Shown one piece after another: positions 55,540 through 64,000 of a DNA stretch of 64,000 nt. Source of the stretch: Bolinopsis microptera (taxonomy: Eukaryota > Ctenophora > Tentaculata > Lobata > Bolinopsidae). Each line of letters starts with the position of its first letter. Within the stretch, counting starts at the first letter, position 1. The notes under the pieces were generated by a model. It had not been told where the DNA came from. It did not search any database and saw only the letters and a program-made list of their open reading frames with translations. The translations under genes were made by a program, and so were the position numbers. The stretch lies in contig NC_087073.1 in NCBI RefSeq assembly GCF_026151205.1, positions 680,001 to 744,000 on the forward strand, in the 5' to 3' direction.

Positions 55540-55580
55540 GGGGGGGGGGGGGGGGGGGATCAGGTACCAAGTACCGAGCT
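55540..55580 (+). repeat. terminal fragment of the G-tract element family
   Basis: A G run followed by GATCAGGTACCAAGTACC matches the left end of 812-1375 (GATCAGGTACTAAGTTCC). The rest does not align, so it is a truncated copy or a shared end only. Confidence 0.5.
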
Positions 55581-56099
55581 GCTGCATACTCCAGATCTAT
55601 TCATAGGTCGAACGTTTGGTTAAATCTTGAAAACTGGTTATAAATATCCACACGGAATCAGCTTGTCGTCGTTAGAATCTGAAACATGCTTATTGCTTAA
55701 ACTGCACATGATGTTTACAGATTTAAAATTAGTTTTCCAGTTTCGATCGATGAGCATATATCCGCGTAATTAAAAACAAATTATTTGAGGTCCTAATGAT
55801 TTCGTTGTGAGATGAAACATTTTTATCTCTTTATCTGATTTACAAGCCTTAGATATTGAGTCAAGAAGTGCATCAAAAGGTTAATTAGTTGAGGAAATTG
55901 CTTTAAACATATTTATTTAAGTGATTAATGCGTGACATAGTAAGAATTAATGCGTGACGTAAAAATGTTCGCTCCTTATATGGAATGCTTTTCATTATTA
56001 TAGTCCTTCTTGATAATCGTGACTAAGCTATCACAGTTTGAACTTTTGGACTAATCTCCACCTAATTCCGAGAATACTTTAGGTTACTTTAGAATCGCA

Positions 56100-59000
56100 A
56101 CACTCGGAATAAGAGCTATTTAGTTCCTAGTGACTTCCCCTCTCACTCTGCGCCTACCTGACTTCTAACTGAGGGTGACGTTTCTACGTCGGGCACCCTC
56201 ACGAAAACAAATGACCGGGAAGTCCCTTGGGTGTGAACCCCAACTCCCCTGCTACTATTTCACCCACAGCAACTAATAGCCAGCAAGATGATAGTGGAAA
56301 CAACACAGGACGGAGTGTTACACACGACCAACAGTGTGATAAGTGTAAAAGGTGGTTTAAGCACGTGAAGAAACACGCGAGATTTTGTAAGCAGACACCG
56401 GACAAGAGCCTGGAAGAGGATGCCGTAGGCATTATCGGTCAGGAAGGAGGTAACACGGAGACGGAACCCAGCCAGGATACAAACCACAGTGCAAAATGGA
56501 GGACGTCTACGTCTGCAAACTTTAGATCTCACGCAGATCCACCAGAACCGGTAGTTATTAAAACTCGATTAAAACTACCTAAGGCCAATGATATTAGGTG
56601 GGACAAGATTGATCAAGACCTCGGTCTAATTGGTCTCCAGTTCACTACACACAGCGACCCTAGTAAGGGTTTGGAGTTACTTGAGAACACCACCTATGAC
56701 TACCTCGAGTTGATATGCGAAGTTGGTTCAACAAACATTATACCATCGAAGAAAAAACCGAGACTTGATGCTGAGTGCAGACAGTTGAGGGAAATGAAGA
56801 AAGAGAGTAGAAAGGAATGGAAGAGAGTATGTGACTCGAATGATGATGAACAGGTTAAAAGACAGAAGATTTCTTACCTGAAACTAGTACGACTTCATAA
56901 CAAAGCAAGAAAGACCGCCCAGAAGAAAGAAAGGAAAAAGATGAAAGAGAATAGCTCCAAACTCTTTAGAAGAAACCCTTATGAGTATGGTAAGAAACTG
57001 CTCACGAAGGAAGAGACTAAAGATAAAGAGCCTGAGTTCGACAGTGAAGAAGCATCTAAGTTCTTTGAAAAGGAGTACAAAGATGATGACCGAGAGCGTG
57101 ACTATGTAAACCCCACAGGACTGAAAGACCTTGACAAACCTAATTGGATCTGCAGTACAGCGCCACCCACATGGGATGAATTCCACCTAAAGCTTAAGTC
57201 AAGGAGAAATAAGTCAGCACCTGGGTCAAATGGTGTCAACTACCTGATCTACAAGAAGTGTCGAACTTTCAGTCACCATCTACACCATCTGATATGCAGG
57301 ATTTGGAAAACAGGAGTTGTCCCCCCACAGTGGAAGGTGGGAGTGAGTACATTAATTCCTAAAACGGATGATCTAAAAGATCCTGGCAAGTTCCGTAACA
57401 TCACACTCCAAAACTGTAGCGGGAAGCTGTTCTTTGCCATCTGGGGAGACCGTGTACTTGAGCACATGACACGAAATCTGTTCATTGACACCTCAGTACA
57501 GAAAGGTTTCATGAAGAAAACCCCTGGTTGCCTAGAACACACTCAAGCCCTCCTTGAAGAGATTAAAGATGCTAAAAGCCACAGAAGACAAGTCCACGTG
57601 ATCTGGATTGACCTTATGAATGCGTATGGGAGAGTCCCGCACAGCCTTATTATTTATGCCCTACGCCGGTACCACCTACCTGAAAGCTTCATTAAGCTTA
57701 TAATAGAGTATTATGGAAGCCTCAGTGTCCTAGTTAAGTGCAGGAAATGGACATCCAGAACATTCTGGTATGAGCTAGGCCTGTTCCAGGGAGACCCACT
57801 GTCCGTGATCCTGTTCCTTATAGTATTCAACATCCTACTGGAACTTCTAGCTGTACTGTGCAGTCAAGTTGGGTATGAGCCAAGCTTCAGTGATAGCAAG
57901 ACCTCAAAGAAAGCATTTGCTGATGACCTAACCCTGTTGTCGAAGAGCGAGAAGGAGATGAAGAAGATGTTGAAGGTAGTAGAAGAGTTCCTGGACTGGT
58001 CGAAGAAAATGAAGGCTAAACCATCGAAGTGCCTGTCTATGTCTATGAAGTGTACTGGAGGAAAGTACAATACCTATGATGCAGAGTTTGTACTAAGCGA
58101 ACAACAGGTGCCGTCCATTATCCAAGCACCAATGAAGTTCCTAGGAATGTACATGTATGTAGATCTTGAGGTAAAGGAAATTCGGTCCATGATTAAGAAG
58201 AAGTTAGAGGACCTTTTGGAAACAACGTCTAATGATGAAATCACCGGTCCAATGAAGGCGTGGGTGTATAACAACCTCATCATTAGTAAGATGTCATGGG
58301 GGTTTACTGTTTATAACCTACCCATCACATTTGTGAGAGAGCTTGAGGCACTGTGTAACAGATACCTTAAGAAGTGGCTAGGGATTGCGCATCCTTGTAC
58401 CACCACCGTCCTCTACAGGAGTAGAGACCAGAAAGGATTGCAGCTGAAAAACATCTGCACTGAGTACAAAGTCATCCAACTTATTAAGGGACACCAACTT
58501 TGTAACTCAAGTGACCCCTACATCAAAAAAGTGTACTCTAACCATAAGGCTATTGCAGACACACAGAAGATGTGGTCTTATCCCAAAGAGCTGAAAGACC
58601 GTCAGCGCCAACTTTACTTCCAAGAGTTAGTTGGAAAACCTGCAGTTGGTACAACTGGCCTCGGGTATGGGACAAGATATGAGGACACATCAGAGAGGAA
58701 ACTGCTAACCAACATGGTGAGGACCTTTGATGAAGAGACACTTATTTGTTCACTTTTTGACAAAAAGCGGCAAAACCTCTTTCTCACATGGGAAAATACA
58801 ATGACATTTGACACCACGTGGAATAACTTGATCTATCAACTTAGTCCGGAACTGTTAAAGTTTCATGTCAATGCTATTCATGACACTGCGTCAACACCTA
58901 GCAACCTAAAGCTTTGGAATAAAGCCGTTTCAGGAAACTGTAAACTCTGCAGCAAACAAGGGACACTCAATCATATCCTGACGTTCTGCAAGGTTGCACT

Positions 59001-59860
59001 AAGACAGGGACGTTTCAACTGGCGCCATGATCAGGTCCTACGTGAAATCATGAAGACTGTTTCATCACAGATTGAAGAGTTTAATTCCGACATCGCCAAG
59101 GAATCGAAGAGGGCACCGTCGGTCTTTCACAAGGCAGGCAATAAGCGCGAGAAGGTTACCTTAGCTGACCCAACTCATCACAAGACCCAAAGATATTTCT
59201 TTTCAGATGCCAACGACTGGAAGATAATATTTGATGAGGATGAGAGACAGAGGAACTTCCCGCAGCACATTGCAGCTACACCACTAAGACCTGATGTAGT
59301 GATCTATTCAGATAAAGCAAAGAAGGTTTATCTAATGGAGCTGACTTGTGGAAATGAGCAGAACTTTGCTGATCAAGAGAAGCGAAAGATGAAGAGATAT
59401 CAGCAGCTGACAGAAGAGATAGAAGCCAACGGATGGGCTTGCAAGCTCCAGACAGTAGAAGTGGGAGCTCGAGGCATTTACAACTATAGCCTCCCAACCT
59501 TTATGAACCACCTGAACGTAAACAACAAAGAGAAGAAGAAGGCCTGCATGAAGATCGCTGAGATCAGCCTGAGGGCATCGTATACCATCTATTTGTCCAG
59601 AAACAATACCATATGGACAGATGATTGGGAGTTAGTCAAGAGACCAGTAATAGCATAGTAGGAGCGTAGAATGTTTGGGCCCAGAAAAACATGTTTAATA
59701 CCGCTATGAACCCGTCATAAGCCGGGGACTACTATGAAAGTGATGATGCTGTGTTGTTGAAAGACCTTCGACCAATCAAAGATGTACCTCATCACGCCAA
59801 GCAGTTATGCTTGTAGGTGAATATACACTTATAGAGTACAACAACTTTATAACACTCCTT
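56100..59860 (+). mobile_element. REL-endonuclease LINE (R2/NeSL/HERO type)
   Basis: Contains the long ORF described below, a 5' leader with a GAGGGTG...CACCCTC hairpin (56173-56202) and a ~200-bp 3' leader without a clear poly(A). Base composition is noticeably more GC-rich than the flanks. The exact ends are not defined. Confidence 0.7.
56215..59658 (+). CDS. R2/NeSL/HERO-type LINE polyprotein with REL endonuclease
   Basis: Open for 1,147 codons after a TGA at 56212. Domains in order, numbered from the TTG at 56227: zinc finger CDKCKRWFKHVKKHARFC (~37-54); basic linker; reverse transcriptase with NKSAPGSNGVNYLIYKKC, VHVIWIDLMNAYGRVPHSL (block A), LGLFQGDPLSVILFLI (block B) and KAFADDLTLLSK (FADD catalytic pair); gag-knuckle-like CKLCSKQGTLNHILTFC, which fits CX2CX7HX4C of REL-type LINEs; then a restriction-like endonuclease with RPDVVIYSDK ... 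LMELT (PD-(D/E)XK) and VEVGARGIY. ELT and EVGxRG resemble NeSL/HERO members more than R2 itself. The frame has no stop, so the copy may be recent. No in-frame ATG exists before residue 190, after the zinc finger; an ATG at 56211 is in another frame. Initiation therefore needs a non-AUG codon, a frameshift, or the 5' end is damaged. Confidence 0.88.
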   Translation, partial: PGSPLGVNPNSPATISPTATNSQQDDSGNNTGRSVTHDQQCDKCKRWFKHVKKHARFCKQTPDKSLEEDAVGIIGQEGGNTETEPSQDTNHSAKWRTSTSANFRSHADPPEPVVIKTRLKLPKANDIRWDKIDQDLGLIGLQFTTHSDPSKGLELLENTTYDYLELICEVGSTNIIPSKKKPRLDAECRQLREMKKESRKEWKRVCDSNDDEQVKRQKISYLKLVRLHNKARKTAQKKERKKMKENSSKLFRRNPYEYGKKLLTKEETKDKEPEFDSEEASKFFEKEYKDDDRERDYVNPTGLKDLDKPNWICSTAPPTWDEFHLKLKSRRNKSAPGSNGVNYLIYKKCRTFSHHLHHLICRIWKTGVVPPQWKVGVSTLIPKTDDLKDPGKFRNITLQNCSGKLFFAIWGDRVLEHMTRNLFIDTSVQKGFMKKTPGCLEHTQALLEEIKDAKSHRRQVHVIWIDLMNAYGRVPHSLIIYALRRYHLPESFIKLIIEYYGSLSVLVKCRKWTSRTFWYELGLFQGDPLSVILFLIVFNILLELLAVLCSQVGYEPSFSDSKTSKKAFADDLTLLSKSEKEMKKMLKVVEEFLDWSKKMKAKPSKCLSMSMKCTGGKYNTYDAEFVLSEQQVPSIIQAPMKFLGMYMYVDLEVKEIRSMIKKKLEDLLETTSNDEITGPMKAWVYNNLIISKMSWGFTVYNLPITFVRELEALCNRYLKKWLGIAHPCTTTVLYRSRDQKGLQLKNICTEYKVIQLIKGHQLCNSSDPYIKKVYSNHKAIADTQKMWSYPKELKDRQRQLYFQELVGKPAVGTTGLGYGTRYEDTSERKLLTNMVRTFDEETLICSLFDKKRQNLFLTWENTMTFDTTWNNLIYQLSPELLKFHVNAIHDTASTPSNLKLWNKAVSGNCKLCSKQGTLNHILTFCKVALRQGRFNWRHDQVLREIMKTVSSQIEEFNSDIAKESKRAPSVFHKAGNKREKVTLADPTHHKTQRYFFSDANDWKIIFDEDERQRNFPQHIAATPLRPDVVIYSDKAKKVYLMELTCGNEQNFADQEKRKMKRYQQLTEEIEANGWACKLQTVEVGARGIYNYSLPTFMNHLNVNNKEKKKACMKIAEISLRASYTIYLSRNNTIWTDDWELVKRPVIA

Positions 59861-60334
59861 TAATTACCTCTATATTTCAGATGTGTTACCAGGGTTACTA
59901 GTATTGCTCTACTCTAATTACCTCTATATTTCAGATGTGTTACCAGGGTTACTAGTATTGCTCTATTCTAATTACCTCTATATTTCAGATGTGTTACCAG
60001 GGTTACTAGTATTGCTCTACTCTAATTACCTCTATATTTCAGATGTGTTACCAGGGTTACTAGTATTGCTCTATTCTAATTACCTCTATATTTCAGATGT
60101 ATTACCAGGGTTACTAGTATCTATACACTTTAATTACCTCTATATTTCAGATGTGTTACCAGGGTTACTAGTATTGCTCTACTCTAATTACCTCTATATT
60201 TCAGATGTGTTACCAGGGTTACTAGTATTGCTCTATTCTAATTACCTCTATATTTCAGATGTGTTACCAGGGTTACTAGTATTGCTCTATTCTAACTACC
60301 TCTATATTTCAGATGTGTTACCAGGGTTACTAGT
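59861..60334 (+). repeat. 54-bp array with acceptor-like motif, ~9 copies
   Basis: The unit is TAATTACCTCTATATTTCAG followed by ATGTGTTACCAGGGTTACTA and GTATTGCTCTACTC. Each carries a good 3' splice-site look-alike (pyrimidine-rich, CAG|ATG). 54 is a multiple of 3, so a hydrophobic frame stays open throughout, but it has no protein support. Confidence 0.93.
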
Positions 60335-60421
60335 CTTTTCAGTGTAGCTTTATCTATCTAACTTTCGTATCAATTTGCTAATGCTTGCTTGAATCGCGCT
60401 TGTATACGACCTTGCCTATAT

Positions 60422-62302
60422 ATGTACAGCATGACTGGGGGCCAGCAGAAACCGGAGGCTTCTTGTGCTTTTTTCGTTTCCTTTAATGAGCCTGAGTCAC
60501 TGTCTCCAGCTCTGGTTTCGGAGGTGGGCCACCCGTCCTCTTCTCCCGGCGCTACACCTGGGAAAGGGGACAACTCCTACACCTCCAACTCGCCATCTCT
60601 CGAAGGTAAGAAGATGATTGACTCTTCTACCCAGACTTTAAGTTACTGTGTTAACTCTTTTTCGAGCAAAACATGTAACGAACTCCTGATCGCTGGCAAT
60701 TTGTCTGTTGAGCAGATTCAGTTCGAGGCAAATTACCTACGATCTCTGTCTCACAAACGACAAGCTAGATTTAACCCGAATCTAAAAGCCACATATCTGT
60801 CGCAGATTAATCTCGACTTAAAATCTAACTTGGCAGACAATATGTGTATAGATTTTGAAGCCGCTGCCACGTCTCATGACCTAACCTTGTCACACTTTTC
60901 ATGTCTCGTGGAAGAAGCACAGAAACAAGTTGACGAACTTGTTGCTCTGAACGCACGTGTCAAAGACTGGCCCCCAGTCCCCGGTAAAGGAGTCCCGTAC
61001 TCGGATGACGGAGACTTGGAAAACTTGAACAGAGAGAGCGACTGGACAGGTGACATCCTCCCTGAATCGGTATGTTCTTTTGTTGAAGACTTTAATTTTG
61101 AAGAATTATCCGTCAGCGAAATCCTCCATCAAATCCCGATAACAGAGCCCAGCAGCCATGGCCGTAAGGTGACCTACTTTGGCAAGCGGGGGTATAACTA
61201 CGGAAATACTCACCACGACCCAAACGACTACCCCGACTGCACCATCATGACGTCCGTCATCGACAGTTTGAAATCGAAGGTACAACATTTCAACACTGAT
61301 ACCTACTCCTGTCTCCTAACATACTACCCAGACGGTCGTGCGACCATCCCTGCTCATTCAGATAATGAAACCAACATCAAGAGTGACAGCCAGATATACA
61401 CTATATCTGTGGGGGCCACTAGGGAACTCGAATTTGTAAACAGAGTTGGACCCCTATCTGAGCACAGAGTTAAGTTAAAGCACGGTTCTATCCATGTCAT
61501 GAGTGCTCAATCACAGAATGATTGGAGCCATGAGCTTCTTTTTGACCCAGCCGTACAGGAACCACGGATATCCTTCACCTTCCGTCACATCGTTGACCCT
61601 CCCATGAAACCTCCCGCACCCCCCATGCAGCACGAGCCACCGCCACAAACTGCAACAAATAAGCATCGCATACTCTTTGTCACCGATTCCATCCTCAGTT
61701 CAACCCCGGAGCACATCTTTGGCAGAATTAGCGGTCACCGCTGCATCAGGAAAAAGAACTACTACCTCACAGATCTGCCAAACTTTGAGCATGAGTTTGA
61801 GTACTCGAAGTATGTTATTCTAGCGATGGGAATCAACGACCTAAGCACGCATAAAGATAGTCGCAATCCTCAAATGTCTGGCCTAACACTCGCTCAATGG
61901 GCTTCTAAAAAGCTTAAGTACTACTGCTCCAGATACTCACACTCGACTTTCGTCGTGAATTCGATACTTCACACACGCCGTGGCTGGCTAAACTGTGAAG
62001 TCAACAACTTCAATCGAATAATGTACCAGTTGGCATGTGTTATCCCAAATCTCGAGTTTTTTGACTCACATGCAGCACTCACACGCGACCGCATCTCGAA
62101 GCATGTGGATCAGGTTCTGGACAGATCAGACGGCAGAGGCACGCACCTAACCCTAGCAGCCAAGAGGATGATTTCTAGCCAACTCGTGCTCGCCATAGAA
62201 CTGCTAGATGGCCGCCAAACTGGCAAGTGCAGGGGATACGGCCTTAGGAACTGGACCTGGCCACTGCGTCAGTGGTTGCGATCGGTCAACTCTTGCGACT
62301 GA
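60422..62302 (+). CDS. retroelement ORF1-like protein with AlkB and SGNH domains
   Basis: 626 aa from the ATG at 60422 (a second ATG at 60431). Residues 1-230 have no recognised domain. Residues ~240-392 form an AlkB-type Fe(II)/2-oxoglutarate dioxygenase: TYYPDGRATIPAHSDNE holds the H-x-D iron ligands (His312, Asp314), His370 in WSHEL is the third ligand, and RISFTFR (Arg382, Arg388) fits the RxNxTFR signature that binds 2-oxoglutarate. After a Pro-rich linker, ~420-610 is an SGNH/GDSL hydrolase: RILFVTDSILSS (block I), VILAMGINDLS (GxND), GTHLTLAAKR (catalytic Asp/His block). Esterase domains of this type are known in ORF1 of CR1/L2-like LINEs; the AlkB domain suggests repair or demethylation of the element's RNA or DNA. 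A LINE ORF2 start follows at 63142 on the same strand. Confidence 0.8.
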   Translation: MYSMTGGQQKPEASCAFFVSFNEPESLSPALVSEVGHPSSSPGATPGKGDNSYTSNSPSLEGKKMIDSSTQTLSYCVNSFSSKTCNELLIAGNLSVEQIQFEANYLRSLSHKRQARFNPNLKATYLSQINLDLKSNLADNMCIDFEAAATSHDLTLSHFSCLVEEAQKQVDELVALNARVKDWPPVPGKGVPYSDDGDLENLNRESDWTGDILPESVCSFVEDFNFEELSVSEILHQIPITEPSSHGRKVTYFGKRGYNYGNTHHDPNDYPDCTIMTSVIDSLKSKVQHFNTDTYSCLLTYYPDGRATIPAHSDNETNIKSDSQIYTISVGATRELEFVNRVGPLSEHRVKLKHGSIHVMSAQSQNDWSHELLFDPAVQEPRISFTFRHIVDPPMKPPAPPMQHEPPPQTATNKHRILFVTDSILSSTPEHIFGRISGHRCIRKKNYYLTDLPNFEHEFEYSKYVILAMGINDLSTHKDSRNPQMSGLTLAQWASKKLKYYCSRYSHSTFVVNSILHTRRGWLNCEVNNFNRIMYQLACVIPNLEFFDSHAALTRDRISKHVDQVLDRSDGRGTHLTLAAKRMISSQLVLAIELLDGRQTGKCRGYGLRNWTWPLRQWLRSVNSCD

Positions 62303-63141
62303 GACAGTTTTTGTTATCGGGAAATGAAATGTTATGATCTGTAGATCAAGTGTTATGCTAGTCATATTTTGACTGAGGATAGATCACACGCTGGAGAATT
62401 TTTAGTTTAGTTTTGGTAGGAGATTCTGTTGGTGATATATGTACGAGTCAACTCCTGGCCACGATACGGCACATGTAATCACGTGCTGTTTTAATTTAAT
62501 TCAATTTAATTGTGTCACAAATAAGCTCTCACGACTAAACAATCAGAAACAATCAGATGCATAAATGGGCCCACTTCTTATCTGCCACCCCTAAAATAGC
62601 AATACTACAGATAAGATTTTCATTTTACCACTATCTCCATTATTCAGCTACGAAATTTTAATCAAAGACAATTTTAGTACTTAGCAGTCATACACATATA
62701 TCGTCCAACTCTCATATTCATCACAAATCTTTGACATAATATTTTGATTACACATCAACACACCTAATGAAAGTTTTTTTGTTTTGTTTTTTGTTTGTTA
62801 ACGGACGGGTAATGCGGAGTGCAATTGTAGGCGAGGTCTTACAAGTTCCAAACTAAGCAAGTTTTCGTACAGTTGAGGTTAAGCTACAGTCAAGTTAAAG
62901 TTACACGTTTTAGTACAGTACAGTCAAAGTTAAGCTGCTCTACTAGCACACTCGCTAGATAGTTAGTTTTAGATAGTTAAGATTATTAATCAGTTAGTGT
63001 AAATTAGTATCAGTCAGGATCTGTTAGCTCACAAAACTGTTAGTTTTCGCGAAGCAGGTCTGACTTTCATATATATTCTTATATACCTTATCATAAACAT
63101 TTATTTTGATTAATCAATTCACAACGAAATTTAAAAACATC
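62303..63141 (+). other. inter-ORF region or LINE 5' leader
   Basis: 839 bp with no open frame; contains AAGTTAAG/CAGTCAAG-rich stretches near 62880-63000. It may separate ORF1 and ORF2 of one element or be the 5' leader of a second LINE. Confidence 0.4.
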
Positions 63142-64000
63142 ATGAACACAAACGGTGAAGTTAGCAATAGTCAAAAAATTAAAATCAAATGCACGGCCTG
63201 TCCGGGCTGGTGTTACTCTAAGTCTAACTTGCGTACTTGTGCATGGTGCGAGGGCCATGTGCATAGGAAATGTTTCCAGGAAACGTTAGGTTGCATCAGA
63301 TGTTGCGAATCAATGATTCCAGGTTACAATGTAGAGACATTCGATCTCTATGATAAGTTCGACCACCTTCACGCATCACGTCTTAGTTTCAATCCATATG
63401 ATCGCTCGCACGTAATAAATTCCATCGGCAATAGTTTAGATCAGAATAGTGACATGAACAACGAATACTGGAATGAAATAAGCGAAATCTTAACCAAGTG
63501 CAAATATCAAGAACCTAAAAACGTCACAAACTCCGCCAAAGACGAGTTGAAAGTTTTTTCATTAAATATACGATCACTAGCAAAAAACATAACATATCTT
63601 AGAGAAGAAATCCACACCTTCTCAAAATGTGATGTGTTATGCTTTAATGAAACTAACTGTAACATTGATAAGCTGCCTAATGGTATTGATGATATCACAA
63701 TCGAGGGTTTTCACGAACCTGTTATACAAGCACCTTTACGAAAATCGGGGAGAGGAGGTGGGTTAGCAATCTATATAAACAAACGTGTGTGCGATTTTGA
63801 TAAAATTGAACGTCTTGACTTAGCTCTGGATCCTGAAGACATGAGTGGCGAGTTCCAACTAGTCAAAATTCATAATTGCAAAGGTTTTAACAAAACCAAG
63901 GTTATAGTAAATTTATACAGATCACCGTCAAGAGATACAAATAAGTTCATTAGCTTACTCGATCACGTACTTAATAGACTAGATAGACACTCACGCAAAC
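63142..64000 (+). CDS. LINE ORF2 N-terminus: PHD-like finger plus AP endonuclease (3' partial)
   Basis: ATG at 63142; 286 codons without stop to the window end. Residues ~14-56 form a PHD-like zinc finger (CTACPGWCYSKSNLRTCAWC, then EGHVHRKC and LGCIRCC). From ~135 an exonuclease-endonuclease-phosphatase fold starts: LKVFSLNIRSLAKNITYL (S-x-N-I-R-S motif), CDVLCFNETNC (metal-binding Glu), GRGGGLAIYINK, IVNLYRSPS. This is the apurinic endonuclease that opens the target in CR1/L2/Rex-type LINEs; the RT would follow beyond the window. No stop or frameshift is seen. Confidence 0.85.
   Translation, partial: MNTNGEVSNSQKIKIKCTACPGWCYSKSNLRTCAWCEGHVHRKCFQETLGCIRCCESMIPGYNVETFDLYDKFDHLHASRLSFNPYDRSHVINSIGNSLDQNSDMNNEYWNEISEILTKCKYQEPKNVTNSAKDELKVFSLNIRSLAKNITYLREEIHTFSKCDVLCFNETNCNIDKLPNGIDDITIEGFHEPVIQAPLRKSGRGGGLAIYINKRVCDFDKIERLDLALDPEDMSGEFQLVKIHNCKGFNKTKVIVNLYRSPSRDTNKFISLLDHVLNRLDRHSRK

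Noticed and set aside
59883-60347. 154-aa hydrophobic repeat protein
   Set aside because: In-frame reading of the 54-bp array; no independent support, and units look like splice acceptors instead.

Overview
The window is eukaryotic (metazoan) nuclear DNA. It shows spliceosomal GT-AG introns, seven-transmembrane receptors, an ammonium transporter split over at least 12 exons, a GOLM-type Golgi protein, several non-LTR retrotransposons (LINEs), a tRNA-derived SINE and many minisatellites. An AMT-type ammonium transporter, LDLa-domain receptors and REL-endonuclease LINEs fit an invertebrate, possibly a non-bilaterian or marine one. The species cannot be fixed from the sequence alone. No prokaryotic or viral gene organisation is visible.

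Layout. 1-3.5 kb: 3' end of a class C GPCR (+), a G-tract-bounded MITE-like element and a 58-bp x 35 minisatellite. 3.8-31.9 kb: one ammonium transporter gene on the minus strand. I assembled its 12 exons by homology and by matching splice phases; they give 497 aa, and an alternative C-terminus adds two more exons. Intron 11 holds a LINE and a 40-bp array. Intron 7 (about 21 kb) holds a 49-bp array of roughly 300 copies, a LINE remnant, a telomere-like element, a complete nested GPCR gene and further arrays. 33.5-40.6 kb: a five-exon GOLM1/GOLM2-like gene (minus, 182 aa) with a 34-nt microexon; its intron 4 carries a 15-bp array, a second telomere-like element, a retroposed tRNA-like sequence and an ORF1-like fragment. 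40.6-49.2 kb: transposon remnants, including a hAT-type MITE with 8-bp target duplications, LINE pieces, a second copy of the G-tract element, and a TIR element with a SINE inside it. 49.4-51.7 kb: an uninterrupted LDLa/7TM receptor gene whose last codons and stop lie in a 20-bp array. 56.2-59.7 kb: a long intact LINE ORF with a restriction-enzyme-like endonuclease (R2/NeSL/HERO type). 60.4-64 kb: an ORF with AlkB plus SGNH domains, followed by a LINE ORF2 start (PHD-like finger plus apurinic endonuclease) that runs off the window.

The most striking theme is that several tandem arrays are built from exon-intron boundaries. Their repeat units carry a real 3' or 5' splice site with the adjoining exon edge. 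The extreme case is about 300 copies of the exon 8 acceptor of the ammonium transporter. Other notable points are the AlkB-SGNH retroelement ORF, TIR elements with TTAGGG-like cores, and a predicted His-to-Cys change at the first pore histidine of the transporter. All family calls are from motif recognition by eye; no database search was possible.
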